From contig DLHY01000069.1 in NCBI GenBank assembly GCA_002483445.1, positions 2,140-66,139 on the forward strand: DNA of 64,000 nt. The letters are read 5' to 3'. Position 1 is the stretch's first letter. The number at the start of each line of letters is the position of its first letter. This DNA comes from Blastocatellia bacterium UBA7656. GTDB lineage: Bacteria > Acidobacteriota > Blastocatellia > UBA7656. Under the pieces are notes generated by a model. It ran no database searches. It was not told where the DNA came from and was given only the letters and a program-made list of their open reading frames with translations. This document shows, piece after piece, positions 8,797-17,396 of this stretch. Made by a program: the position numbers and the translations under genes.

Positions 8797-10056
8797 ATGA
8801 TGGACGGAAAAATCTATCTGCGACTGAGCGTTATGATGTTCCTCCAGTTTTTCGTATGGGGAGCGTGGTTCGTCACTCTTGGAACTCACCTCGGAGAGAT
8901 AGGATTCAGCGGCAGCGAGATCGGATACACGTATCTGATGAACAACATCGCTGCCATAATCTCTCCCTTCTTCGTCGGCATGATCGCTGACCGTTTCTTC
9001 GCCTCGCAAAAAGTCATGGGGGCGCTTCATCTGGTGGGCGCGCTCGTCCTGTATTTCTCAGCCGACATCACCTCAGTCGGGCCGCTCATACTAGGGCTGT
9101 TTCTCTACAATCTGGCATACATGCCGACTCTTGCGCTGGTCAATGCAGTTTCATTCCGCCAGATGGAAAACCCTGACGCTCAATTCCCGAAAGTGCGCGT
9201 TTGGGGAACCATAGGCTGGATAGTCGCCGGTCTGGTCATCACGTTCATTCAGATAAAATTCTATGGCGACATTGAGAAAAGCTCCATGCCGATGAAGATG
9301 GCCGCCATCGCTTCCGTCCTGATGGGGCTTTACTCATTCACGCTGCCAAACACGCCGCCGCAAAACATAGGCAAGGAGATAACGGCTGGCGAAGTGCTTG
9401 GAGTCAAGGCATTCCGGCTGCTCAAGGAAAAATCATTTTTCATCTTCGTGCTATGCTCGCTGCTCATCTCCATACCGCTGGCTTTCTATTACAACTTCAC
9501 CAACCTGTACCTCAACGAACTGGGTATGCAGGGAGTCGCGGCCAAGCAGAGCCTCGGTCAGATGTCGGAAGTCATTTTCATGATCCTCATGCCATGGTTT
9601 TTCGTGCGTCTCGGCGTGAAGAAAATGCTGCTCCTGGGAATGCTGGCCTGGGTGGTGCGCTACGCATTCTTCGCCAACGGCAACCTCGGCTCGCTTGAGT
9701 GGATGCTCTATGCAGGCATCCTGCTGCATGGCATCTGCTATGACTTCTTTTTCGTCACAGGTCAGATATACGTTGATAAGAAAGCACCGCCTGAGATTCG
9801 CGCCAGCGCGCAGGGACTCATCGCTCTCGTCACCTATGGTGTAGGCCTCGGCCTTGGCTCGATTCTTTCAGGCAAAGTAGTCGATTGGTTCACTGTAGGC
9901 AGTGTGAAAGACTGGACGACTATCTGGTGGATACCATGCGGTCTTGCCGCGATGATCGCCCTCCTCTTCGCTCTGACGTTCAAGGATCGAGTGGGCGAGA
10001 AAGCAGAAGCCAGAAGCGAGGAGCCGGAAGTCAGGAGCCGCTATTCTGACTCCTGA
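8797..10056 (+). CDS. MFS transporter, nucleoside:H+ symporter-like
   Basis: Twelve-helix major facilitator protein of 419 aa resembling the nucleoside:H+ symporter family (NupG/XapB type). Characteristic features are the N-terminal LSVMMFLQFFVWGAWFVTLG helix, the GSEIGYTYLMNNIAAIISPF loop, PKVRVWGTIGWIVAG after helix four, and VTGQIYVDKKAPPEIRASAQG near helix ten. Probable role: uptake of nucleosides or a related small metabolite across the inner membrane. ATG 8797 follows GGAAG. The last 18 residues (from KAEARSEEPEV onward) are highly charged and are encoded by the left arm of the short-word palindrome at 10009-10080, so the natural C-terminus was probably replaced or extended by that repeat. 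Confidence 0.85.
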   Translation: MMDGKIYLRLSVMMFLQFFVWGAWFVTLGTHLGEIGFSGSEIGYTYLMNNIAAIISPFFVGMIADRFFASQKVMGALHLVGALVLYFSADITSVGPLILGLFLYNLAYMPTLALVNAVSFRQMENPDAQFPKVRVWGTIGWIVAGLVITFIQIKFYGDIEKSSMPMKMAAIASVLMGLYSFTLPNTPPQNIGKEITAGEVLGVKAFRLLKEKSFFIFVLCSLLISIPLAFYYNFTNLYLNELGMQGVAAKQSLGQMSEVIFMILMPWFFVRLGVKKMLLLGMLAWVVRYAFFANGNLGSLEWMLYAGILLHGICYDFFFVTGQIYVDKKAPPEIRASAQGLIALVTYGVGLGLGSILSGKVVDWFTVGSVKDWTTIWWIPCGLAAMIALLFALTFKDRVGEKAEARSEEPEVRSRYSDS

Positions 10057-10080
10057 CTTCTGACTCCTGTCTTCTCTCTT
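10009..10080. repeat. Short-word palindrome overlapping the MFS C-terminus
   Basis: Left arm words AGAAGC/CAGGAG (10011-10038) and inverted right arm words TGACTCCTGACTTC (10045-10070) form a hairpin between two convergent genes. The left arm codes for the last residues of the transporter, and the right arm ends at the stop codon of the TonB receptor gene on the other strand. It may serve as a bidirectional terminator. Confidence 0.8.
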
Positions 10081-13000
10081 CTAAAACAACAGCTTCAACC
10101 CCAGTTGAATCCTTCGCGGACTCTGCGCTGAAAGTATCTGCCCGAAGGTCGTCGAGCCAAAGAAATTATCCGGCAGATTGAAGTTCGGGTGATTGAACAG
10201 ATTGAACGCTTCGAAGCGAAACTGAAGATTGAATTTCTCCGTGAGCGCGGTGTTTTTCACCAATGATGCGTTCACGTTCTGAAAGCCCGGCCCCTCCAGA
10301 ATATTCCTTCCCGCATTGCCGAAGCTCCCGAAAGGCGGCAACACAAACGCCGAAGTGTTAAACCATTGATCAGGCGTCCGGTTCGACAAAGAAGGATTGC
10401 CCACGACGTTGGGGCGATCATTGGCGCCGAATCCCAGATTCGATCTTCCAGTGTTCGAGTTGTCATTCTCCTGCAACAAGGCGACCGTAAACGGACGACC
10501 CGTCTGAAGCGTCACTATCCCATAAGTCTGCCAGCCCGTGAGCAACGCCGTTATCCATCCATTGTCCGACAGATGAGCGCGGCCCTTGCCGAAAGGCAAT
10601 TCGTAGCTGTAGCTCAATGAGAAGCGATGAGCTATATCGAAATTCGAACGTCCGCGCTCGGCCCTCACGTTGTTGCTGTCCTGCGGAAAGTTCGGATCGC
10701 CCGCGCTCGAAAAGAACGCCGAAGCGTTGTCAATCGACTTCGCCCAAGTGTAGGAAGCCAGCAGCGAAAGTCCGAAATCGAGATTCTGCTGAAGTCGAAG
10801 CTGAAGGCTGTTGTAATTGGAATTGGCTCTTGATTCAAGACCAGTGATGTCAGCGAAAACCGGATTAGGTCGCAGATTGACGGGCGCAGGGCTTGCGTCA
10901 GGCTGATTGATATCGCGGGCGGCGATCAGCTTCGTTCCCTTAGACCCGACATACGAAGCCTCGAAGATGCGGCTGCGGCCCAACTGCTGTTGAAAGCCGA
11001 GACTCCAGTGCTGCATGTAAGGCGTCTTCAGATCGCGCTGAATCGCAAGAGCCGAATCGGGCAGCGCCAGAGGGAACTGCGCCGGGAACGGATCGAACAG
11101 CGTGAGCGTGAACAGATTCGGAATCGTGAAATAAAAATTCAGATCGAAGAAAGGCGGATTGAAGAACAACGCCTCTCCCGGAGCGAGCGCAGACTGATCG
11201 AAGTAAACGCCATACCCCGCGCGCACGACTCTTCCTTCGCCTATCGTCCACGCCAATCCGATGCGCGGAGCCACATTGTTTTTGTCCGACTCATACCCTG
11301 CGCGCGGGACTCCATTCGTGCCGACTCGAACGAGCGAACCTGTCGCCTCGTCGTAGAGATTGGCGCGATCATCAGGATCGACCGGCGGAGAGTTGTACTC
11401 ATAACGCAGCCCCGCCGTGATCGTCAGACCTGGCCTTATGCGGTAGCTGTCGTTGATATAAAAATTGTAGCTTTCCGTTCGAATGTGCTGATGATTGTCG
11501 AGTCGCGCGCCGCCCGTTATCGCCGGGAAACCGAGAAGCAGATCGGCAAGCGCATTGCCTGTAAAGGCGCGATCCGAAAAATTCAGAAAGCCGCGCGACT
11601 GCACATCGCGAAAAGCGTTTTGTTGAGTGGCCCTGAAATCGAACCCGAATTTGATGAGGTGATTTCCCTTCGACCATGTTGCGTGATCGAGTATTTGAAA
11701 AACATTCGTCACGCCGTCCTGTGGATTGTTGAACTCATCGCCGAGTTGAGAAAAGCCCGTGACGGTGATGAAACTCAACCCGAAGTCTCGCGGATTGGTT
11801 GAAAGCTCAGGCAGCCCGACCTGCCGGTTGACGCTGGTGCCGAAGTTTTCATGAAAGACCCGCGTGGCCACGCGACTGAAAGCGACGCGCGCTTCGTTGA
11901 CGAGCGCGGGCGAAAAGATATGCGTCTCCGATATCATCGCGTTCTGGCCGCGACGGAAAACATCGTTGCCATAGCCCGGAACCGCCGCAAAGGTCGCGCC
12001 CGCGAAAGGCTCGAAGAAAGTGCGGTCTGAAAAGCTGTAGCGAGCGGCCCATTGCGATTTGGAATTCAAGGCGTGATCGAGGCGAGCGTCGAAATGATCA
12101 TCGCGGTCAACGAAGGTGGGCGAGGAGACGAAATTGCCGCGCGCCACCTCTCGATTGGGCGCAGGATAGAGCGCGGCTATCGCCCGCCCGATGGGATTGA
12201 TGAACAGATCGGGAATTCTATTTCCCGGAAACGGCTGCTGGGTGAAAGGATTTATCGGCGCGCGGAAAAGACTGTTCGAGAAATCTCCGCGTCTCTCTTC
12301 AAGCGTAGGCACGTTCGTTATTCGAGTAATGCCTTCGCGGGCGCGGGTGCCTTCGTAGTCGCCGAAGAAAAACGTTTTGTTTTTAACCACCGGCCCGCCC
12401 AATGAAAAGCCGAACTGATTGCGCTGATTTTTAGGATCGCCCTGATCAGGAGGAGCGAAGAAGTTGCGCGCGTCTAAAGCGTCGTTGCGGAAGAATTCAT
12501 AAGCAGTGCCGTGCCATGAGTTCGAACCTGAATTCAAAACGACGTTGACCTGCCCGCCGGGATTTCTCCCGAACGAAGCGTCATAAGTGCTTGTGGCAAT
12601 CTCGAATTCGCGGACGGCATCGACCGAGGGCATAACGCCGAAGGAGTTGAGTTTGGGATCGAGGTTATAGACTCCATCGAGCAGAAAATTATTGCTGTCT
12701 TCGCGAGCGCCGTTGACGTTGAAGGCCAGATCGCCGCGCACGGATCCGGCTGACCCTTGCGCGGAAGGCGCGACGCCGGGGACGAGCAGACTCAATTCGA
12801 AGAAGTTGCGCCCGTCGAGCGGCAATCCCGTGATGGCGCGATTCTCAATCACTGTGCCGAGCGCGGCTGAATCTTTTTTTAGCGGAGGCACGAGGGCCGT
12901 CACCTCTTCGACAGCCGTGACTTCGCCGACTTCCAAAGCGATATCGATGCGAATCTCCTGATTGACTTGAACAGTGAATCGTCGAGCGAATTTTTTATAG

Positions 13001-13251
13001 CCCGATTTTTCGCCCTCAAGTCGATACTCGCCCGGAGGAAGAGCGGAGAGTATGAACCCCCCTTCATCAGTCGTAATCACTGTGCGCGTTTCATTCGTTT
13101 CCAGATGAACAAGCTTTATCGCGGCCCCTGTGATTCGAGCATCGGCAGTGTCAGAAATCGTTCCCCGAACAGAAGCCCTGTGAGTTTGCGCCACAGCATA
13201 AGGCGTGAGCAGAGAAATGATCAGCAACGGAAGGAATAACTTTGTTTTCAC
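10081..13251 (-). CDS. Oar-like TonB-dependent outer-membrane receptor
   Basis: Outer-membrane beta-barrel receptor of 1056 aa. A signal peptide (1-21) is followed by a carboxypeptidase-regulatory-like (transthyretin-like) domain at about 25-110 with the GGFILSALPPGEYRLE signature, then a plug domain at about 120-250 (ITGLPLDGRNFFELSLLVPG) and a long barrel ending in an aromatic residue (LGLKLLF), as outer-membrane proteins do. This architecture matches the Oar/adhesin-like receptors greatly expanded in Acidobacteriota, often associated with uptake of polymers or large ligands; the ligand here is unknown. No adjacent SusD, TonB or ExbB gene is present. It is flanked on both sides by short-word palindromes. 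Confidence 0.93.
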   Translation of the reverse strand: MKTKLFLPLLIISLLTPYAVAQTHRASVRGTISDTADARITGAAIKLVHLETNETRTVITTDEGGFILSALPPGEYRLEGEKSGYKKFARRFTVQVNQEIRIDIALEVGEVTAVEEVTALVPPLKKDSAALGTVIENRAITGLPLDGRNFFELSLLVPGVAPSAQGSAGSVRGDLAFNVNGAREDSNNFLLDGVYNLDPKLNSFGVMPSVDAVREFEIATSTYDASFGRNPGGQVNVVLNSGSNSWHGTAYEFFRNDALDARNFFAPPDQGDPKNQRNQFGFSLGGPVVKNKTFFFGDYEGTRAREGITRITNVPTLEERRGDFSNSLFRAPINPFTQQPFPGNRIPDLFINPIGRAIAALYPAPNREVARGNFVSSPTFVDRDDHFDARLDHALNSKSQWAARYSFSDRTFFEPFAGATFAAVPGYGNDVFRRGQNAMISETHIFSPALVNEARVAFSRVATRVFHENFGTSVNRQVGLPELSTNPRDFGLSFITVTGFSQLGDEFNNPQDGVTNVFQILDHATWSKGNHLIKFGFDFRATQQNAFRDVQSRGFLNFSDRAFTGNALADLLLGFPAITGGARLDNHQHIRTESYNFYINDSYRIRPGLTITAGLRYEYNSPPVDPDDRANLYDEATGSLVRVGTNGVPRAGYESDKNNVAPRIGLAWTIGEGRVVRAGYGVYFDQSALAPGEALFFNPPFFDLNFYFTIPNLFTLTLFDPFPAQFPLALPDSALAIQRDLKTPYMQHWSLGFQQQLGRSRIFEASYVGSKGTKLIAARDINQPDASPAPVNLRPNPVFADITGLESRANSNYNSLQLRLQQNLDFGLSLLASYTWAKSIDNASAFFSSAGDPNFPQDSNNVRAERGRSNFDIAHRFSLSYSYELPFGKGRAHLSDNGWITALLTGWQTYGIVTLQTGRPFTVALLQENDNSNTGRSNLGFGANDRPNVVGNPSLSNRTPDQWFNTSAFVLPPFGSFGNAGRNILEGPGFQNVNASLVKNTALTEKFNLQFRFEAFNLFNHPNFNLPDNFFGSTTFGQILSAQSPRRIQLGLKLLF

Positions 13252-13267
13252 TACGACCCCTCATCGT

Positions 13268-13402
13268 TTGGGAGATGGGGGATAGGGGATGGGTGGAAGA
13301 TGAAGAGGTGAATGGGTGAAGAGGTGATAAAACTCTTTCACCCTTTCACCCTTTCACCTCTTCACCCCCATTCCCTATCTCTTATCCCCTACTTTTATTG
13401 AG
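13268..13402. repeat. Short-word palindrome (GAAGAGGTG / CACCTCTTC words)
   Basis: Left arm 13269-13327 is built of GGGGATAG/GAAGAGGTGA words; the right arm 13341-13394 repeats CTTTCACC/CACCTCTTCACC and ends in ATCCCCTAC. Nested order of words is mirrored between the arms, giving an extended hairpin upstream of the TonB receptor gene. Confidence 0.85.
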
Positions 13403-13574
13403 CCACTGGCACGCAAGCCGAAAGCTTGAGACTGCTTCCGGTTAATGTGGAATCATATCAGGCAAAGCTCTGCAAGCAAAATCCATCCCGGCTCGGCACG
13501 GTCGAGGGAAAATTGATCGCGCCGCCGTTTTGATGGCTGGCGCGGCTTCCATAAAGCATCTCTGAAAAGTGGGC
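13403..13574. other. Unassigned part of the 372-bp spacer before the protease gene
   Basis: Between the palindrome and the terminator hairpin lies about 170 bp in which I see no gene, promoter pair or repeat. Confidence 0.4.
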
Positions 13575-13619
13575 GATAAGTGTCAGGACATCTGTGTGTC
13601 CTAGATGCCCCGACACTTA
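13575..13619 (-). terminator. Nested stem-loop terminator of the S1-like protease gene
   Basis: The sequence folds into a perfect 9-bp outer stem, ATAAGTGTC with GACACTTAT, enclosing a perfect 6-bp inner stem, AGGACA with TGTCCT. It begins 5 bp after the stop codon of the minus-strand protease gene. There is no long U-tract, so factor-independent action is likely but not certain. Confidence 0.65.
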
Positions 13620-13623
13620 TGAG

Positions 13624-14712
13624 TTAGTAGGCAGTGATCGGGTCGGTATATACGATTTTTACCGGCACGCCGTTGATGTTCCGAGGAAGACGCGGGCGCA
13701 CCCTTTGAGTCTGGTTTACGTAGATGACAACTGCTGCTTCGGCAGAGTTTCGGTCCGCAGCGCCAACTCCTATGCCTATTACCGATGGCCGTGACAGCAG
13801 GTCTTGCTCACGTTGCCTCATCGACAAAGTCGCAAACTCGATAGCTTCGTCAGAAGGCCAGTCACCCTGGCGCTCAGGCTTAATAACCTCGCGCCTTAGT
13901 ATCTGAGCGCCACTGCCGCCCACAAAACTGAGCGTCTGGGCGCCGGGCAATGCTGCCTCAAGTTTACTGAGGACTTCCCCTATGGGGTTGCCTATCGTGG
14001 TTGTGCTGCTTCCGGCATAGAGCAGAGCAACTGGGTTATGGCTTGCGTTGTTGGTCACGATCAGCGATCCAGAGTCGCCCCCCGCGCTAAAGGTGCTGCT
14101 GTTGATGACGACTTGATTTGTATATGAGACGACGAACTTCTTGCCCTTGCCACACCCTCTCTGGTACTGGACATTCACGCTTGTATTGATCGATCCGATC
14201 GTGCCGGTGGTGAACCCCGTCGTGCGACCGCTCTTGGCAACGCCAAGTCCGACAGATGGCGTTGCGATCGCGCTGCTCGGCACGCCTATGTCTTCGATAA
14301 AGCCTGTGCTGTCCATCGTGCCGCTGCGCAACGCAGCGATTGCGGCGTCAACATTCGACCCCAGCGCGGGGGCGACCGTGAAGTCCGCGACGATTGTATC
14401 AACCTGGCAATTATTATCTATCAATCCCCGCTGCGAAATGTCTTCGCCCGGAGATGCCTGATCCGACCGGGCCAGCACGTGGTTGTTGCTCAGGATGTAC
14501 TGCGTGGAGCCGTCTGTTACGAGAGCGCCCAGCGTGCCGCTACAGCAGAATGATCTGCTGCTGTCATTGATGTTGCCGCCTGACACGCCAAAGTGTTGGT
14601 TGCGAGTTCGGTGATTTGCCCCGCCATCAGCCAATAGCGATGGCGTCGCCACTAAGATTGATACAACAACAAACGAGAAAGCGAATCGGTGGAACAAAGT
14701 GAGTTTCTTCAT
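13624..14712 (-). CDS. Secreted trypsin-like (S1 fold) serine protease
   Basis: Exported protein of 362 aa. A signal peptide covers about residues 1-28. The chymotrypsin-fold triad can be picked out as His78 (SNNHVLA), Asp122 (NVDAAIAAL) and Ser214 (AGGDSGSL). The GDSGS sequence around the serine is canonical. After the protease domain comes a region of about 110 residues ending in a small beta-rich segment (AAVVIYVNQTQ...GVPVKIVYTD) of unknown role. Similar proteins are annotated as serine protease or as nal1-type proteins. ATG 14712 follows AAGGAGGA. It is followed by its own terminator hairpin, so it is probably monocistronic. Substrate is unknown. Confidence 0.8.
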   Translation of the reverse strand: MKKLTLFHRFAFSFVVVSILVATPSLLADGGANHRTRNQHFGVSGGNINDSSRSFCCSGTLGALVTDGSTQYILSNNHVLARSDQASPGEDISQRGLIDNNCQVDTIVADFTVAPALGSNVDAAIAALRSGTMDSTGFIEDIGVPSSAIATPSVGLGVAKSGRTTGFTTGTIGSINTSVNVQYQRGCGKGKKFVVSYTNQVVINSSTFSAGGDSGSLIVTNNASHNPVALLYAGSSTTTIGNPIGEVLSKLEAALPGAQTLSFVGGSGAQILRREVIKPERQGDWPSDEAIEFATLSMRQREQDLLSRPSVIGIGVGAADRNSAEAAVVIYVNQTQRVRPRLPRNINGVPVKIVYTDPITAY

Positions 14713-14865
14713 TTTGAATCCTCCTTGGGTCAGAATGGTGGGGAGTTGCCTTTATGTGTCTCAGGAAAACGGAGCGACCTTTACCTCAGTTCAAGGCAGG
14801 GGGAATGTAGCAGTCATTATTTTCGCTGTCAATCTGCGAATGTGTCCGGTGTTTTTGCGTGAGCG

Positions 14866-15663
14866 TCACGGCAAAGTATTCTCTTTCAGGAAATCGATGA
14901 TGATGCGATTAGACTCTTCGCTGCGGTCGGTGAAAAACATGTGGCTCACTGAAGGGAGCATCACGAGTCGCGCTCCCGGAATGCGCTCGGCGAGTATGCG
15001 TCCGTTGCGTGGCGGAACAAGCCGGTCAGTCTCGCCGTGAATGACGAGCGTCGGAGCTTTGATGCGCGGGAGTCGTTCATACGATTCCCATGAAAAAATT
15101 CCTTCGACCTGCGCCAGATACGCTTTCGCAGCCGGATAGGTCTGCTTGCGGATTTCGAAATCCGCCTCGATCAATTCGCGCGGCGTCGTCTCGTCGTAGA
15201 CGTAAGGAGCCATCGACCAGAAAGCTTCCGCTGCGTCCATTTTGGCGCGATCCCATACCACCTTCAGCACTTCAGAGTCGGCGCGCTCAGCTTTTTTCCC
15301 TCCGCAGGCAGTGCAACCCAAAACGAGCGCGCGAACTTTTTGCGGATAATTGATAGCGAATTCCTGAGCGATCATTCCGCCCATGGAAATTCCGAAAACA
15401 TGCGCGCCCTCAACGCCAGCGGCATCAAGCACAGCCGAGGCATCGGACGCCATCAGCGGAATCGGATAAGGGCCATCAGGCACATCGCTCAGACCCACGC
15501 CGCGATTGTCCAGCATTATCACCCGGAAGTGTTCAGCCATCGCAGGCGCGACGCGATGCCAGAATTTCGATGAGTAGCCCAATCCCATGATCATCAGCAG
15601 CGGCTCACCACTTCCCTGCTCTTCCCACCAGATTCGCGCGCCTTCATTTTCTGCATAAGGCAT
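14866..15663 (-). CDS. Alpha/beta hydrolase
   Basis: Cytoplasmic alpha/beta-hydrolase-fold enzyme of 265 aa, of the general esterase/lactonase/peroxidase-like group. The nucleophile elbow is GISMGG with Ser93; the acid is in HGETDRL near residue 210 and the His is in the SVSHMFF motif near 240. The oxyanion region MGLGYSSKFW is near residue 26. ATG 15663 has a good ribosome site (GAGAGGAA). Immediately upstream on the same strand are the three enoyl-CoA hydratase-type genes, separated by a long short-word palindrome, so co-transcription is uncertain. A role in hydrolysing an acyl ester or thioester from the same pathway is possible but unproven. Confidence 0.85.
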   Translation of the reverse strand: MPYAENEGARIWWEEQGSGEPLLMIMGLGYSSKFWHRVAPAMAEHFRVIMLDNRGVGLSDVPDGPYPIPLMASDASAVLDAAGVEGAHVFGISMGGMIAQEFAINYPQKVRALVLGCTACGGKKAERADSEVLKVVWDRAKMDAAEAFWSMAPYVYDETTPRELIEADFEIRKQTYPAAKAYLAQVEGIFSWESYERLPRIKAPTLVIHGETDRLVPPRNGRILAERIPGARLVMLPSVSHMFFTDRSEESNRIIIDFLKENTLP

Positions 15664-15727
15664 AATTTTATTCCTCTCTGGCTTTGACGTTCGCGCAGGC
15701 AGCTAAAGTTTGCCCTAAACTAAAGAA

Positions 15728-15849
15728 GAGTGAGGGAGTGGGAGAATGGGAGAATGGGAGAATGGGAGTGTGGGGGAAGACTCCTCGCTCCCCCATTCTC
15801 CCATTCCCCCATTCTCCTACTCCCCCATTCCCCCATTCTCCCACACTCC
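15728..15849. repeat. Short-word palindrome (AGAATGGG / CCCATTCT words)
   Basis: Left arm 15729-15778 repeats the 8-bp word AGAATGGG; right arm 15788-15846 repeats CCCATTCTC and CCCCCATT. The arms mirror each other in order (GAGTGTGGG at the tip of the left, CCACACTC at the end of the right). The right arm touches the stop codon of the enoyl-CoA hydratase gene at 15851. Confidence 0.85.
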
Positions 15850-15850
15850 A

Positions 15851-16615
15851 TCAGATATCGCCGAAGCTGCCGCCCCGCCCTCTGCCTTCGGCAAATCGAG
15901 ACGCGCCCTTCGCGGCTTCCTCGCGGAGAGGCTTGAGACCTTCGCGCGCTTCGTTCGTCAAAGCGTCTTCGATGCTCATCCCCCACTGGCGATACGCGGA
16001 CATTCGATCCGTCCTCATGCAAAGCTGCGGGAAGCGCGTTATCTCTCGCGCATAATTTTCTGCTTCTGCTCTTGCCTGTCCCGCGGCTACGACTCGATTG
16101 GCAAGCCCTATTCGCAAAGCCTCGTGGGCCTCGACCGGCCTTCCGGTCAGGATCAGGTCGAGGGCGCGGCCGTGGCCTATGATTCGCGGCAATCGGACTG
16201 TGCCGCCATCGATCAAAGGCACGCCCCAGCGACGACAGAATACGCCAAAGACAGCCGTCTCGGAAGCCACGCGAATATCGCACCACAAAGTCAGTTCAAG
16301 CCCGCCCGCGACGGCATAGCCTTCGACTGCGCAGATGACAGGCTTGGTCAAAAGCATTCTCGACGGCCCCATCGGGCCATCGCCTTCCGGGTCGTGCTTC
16401 GATTCAGTCTGGCCCACGGTTTTCAGATCATAGCCCGCGCAGAAGTGTTCGCCTTCGCCGCAAAACACGGCAGCTTGTTGCTCCGCATCGGCTTCGAATT
16501 CAGCGAAGGCTTGCTTGAGCAACACGCCCGTTTCGTAATCAACGGCGTTGCGGCATTCGGGGCGATTGATGATGACGGTCGTGATGTGGTCGCTTTTTTC
16601 CACTCTTACTTTCAT
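15851..16615 (-). CDS. Enoyl-CoA hydratase/isomerase (crotonase) family protein
   Basis: Crotonase-fold enzyme of 254 aa. The oxyanion-hole segments are recognisable: CGEGEHFCAGYDLK and GYAVAGGLELTLWCD. At the positions of the two hydratase glutamates the protein has Arg (FGVFCRRWG) and Asp (ALDLILTG), so it is unlikely to be a standard hydratase and may act as an isomerase, dehydratase or hydrolase. ATG 16615 (MKVRVEK) is chosen over in-frame starts up to 16705 because it matches the family N-terminus and lies 7 bp after the stop codon of the preceding gene, whose end supplies a GUGAGG ribosome site. Last gene of a three-gene coupled unit. Confidence 0.87.
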   Translation of the reverse strand: MKVRVEKSDHITTVIINRPECRNAVDYETGVLLKQAFAEFEADAEQQAAVFCGEGEHFCAGYDLKTVGQTESKHDPEGDGPMGPSRMLLTKPVICAVEGYAVAGGLELTLWCDIRVASETAVFGVFCRRWGVPLIDGGTVRLPRIIGHGRALDLILTGRPVEAHEALRIGLANRVVAAGQARAEAENYAREITRFPQLCMRTDRMSAYRQWGMSIEDALTNEAREGLKPLREEAAKGASRFAEGRGRGGSFGDI

Positions 16616-16622
16616 AACTGCC

Positions 16623-17396
16623 TCACTCGCGTCTGAGCGAATCGACGAGCCTCTGGCGCAGTCGCTCGGATTCGGGAAGGAACCATTGCTCGACAAACTC
16701 ATCAAGCCTTTCGCGTTCTCGACGAAAAGCCTCGTTGCTCGTTGCCTGAACTATCGCGCTTTTCATCCCGGCAAATGCCGACGCGGGTTTTGCGCCGAGA
16801 GAGAGAGCGCGCGCCTTTGCTCGATCAAGCGATTGCTCAACCGGGACAATTTCGTGAGCTATTCCTATTCGGAATGCCTGTGAGGGAGAAAAGGTTTTTG
16901 CGCCGAGCAGCAACTCTCTCGCGTGCGAGAGACCAAGCCCGTCGAGCGCGAGTTGAACGAGTCCCGGCGAAAAAGTTATGCCGATGTTGATTCCGTTGAC
17001 CGCGAATCCGTAATCTCCCTCGGCAAATACTCTCTCATCGCAGGCAAGCGATATCATAGCCCCGCCCGCGTAAGCGTGGCCGCTTACGGCGGCGATGACG
17101 GGTTTTGCGAGCAGCCTCAAGCCTTCGTGAAAATCTCTGAACCGGGTGAAGAATCGCGCCAGCGTCTGGCGGTCGTAGCGGAAAACCTCTTTGACATCGA
17201 AGCCGGTCGAAAAAAATCCTGCCTGGCCCGAAGCGAGGATCATCGCTCGGATGCGCTGATTTTCTCGCGCCTCATCGAGCGCGGCGTTTAGTTCTTCGAT
17301 CATCTCCGAGTTGATCGCATTAGCCTTGCCGCGCGACATCACGACAAGGAGCAGATTGTCTTCGATTTCGCAATTGATGTGGCGCATGGCGTTCAT
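16623..17396 (-). CDS. Enoyl-CoA hydratase/isomerase family protein (paralogue 2)
   Basis: Crotonase-family protein of 257 aa, clearly paralogous to the gene directly upstream (shared FSTGFDVKEVF...YDR, GHAYAGGAMISL, HAREL and C-terminal LRQRLVDSLR segments). The position of the first hydratase glutamate reads NGIN (Gly), while the second retains Glu (HARELLLG). Its ATG overlaps the upstream stop codon as ATGA (17393-17396), a sign of translational coupling. Probable role: handling of acyl-CoA intermediates in beta-oxidation or a branched-chain pathway, possibly as a hetero-oligomer with its paralogue (inference). Confidence 0.87.
   Translation of the reverse strand: MNAMRHINCEIEDNLLLVVMSRGKANAINSEMIEELNAALDEARENQRIRAMILASGQAGFFSTGFDVKEVFRYDRQTLARFFTRFRDFHEGLRLLAKPVIAAVSGHAYAGGAMISLACDERVFAEGDYGFAVNGINIGITFSPGLVQLALDGLGLSHARELLLGAKTFSPSQAFRIGIAHEIVPVEQSLDRAKARALSLGAKPASAFAGMKSAIVQATSNEAFRRERERLDEFVEQWFLPESERLRQRLVDSLRRE

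Noticed and set aside
10990..11802. Long open frame on the plus strand opposite the TonB receptor
   Set aside because: It is antisense to a clearly coding barrel domain and has no ribosome site or recognisable domain; arginine-rich composition is typical of a shadow frame.
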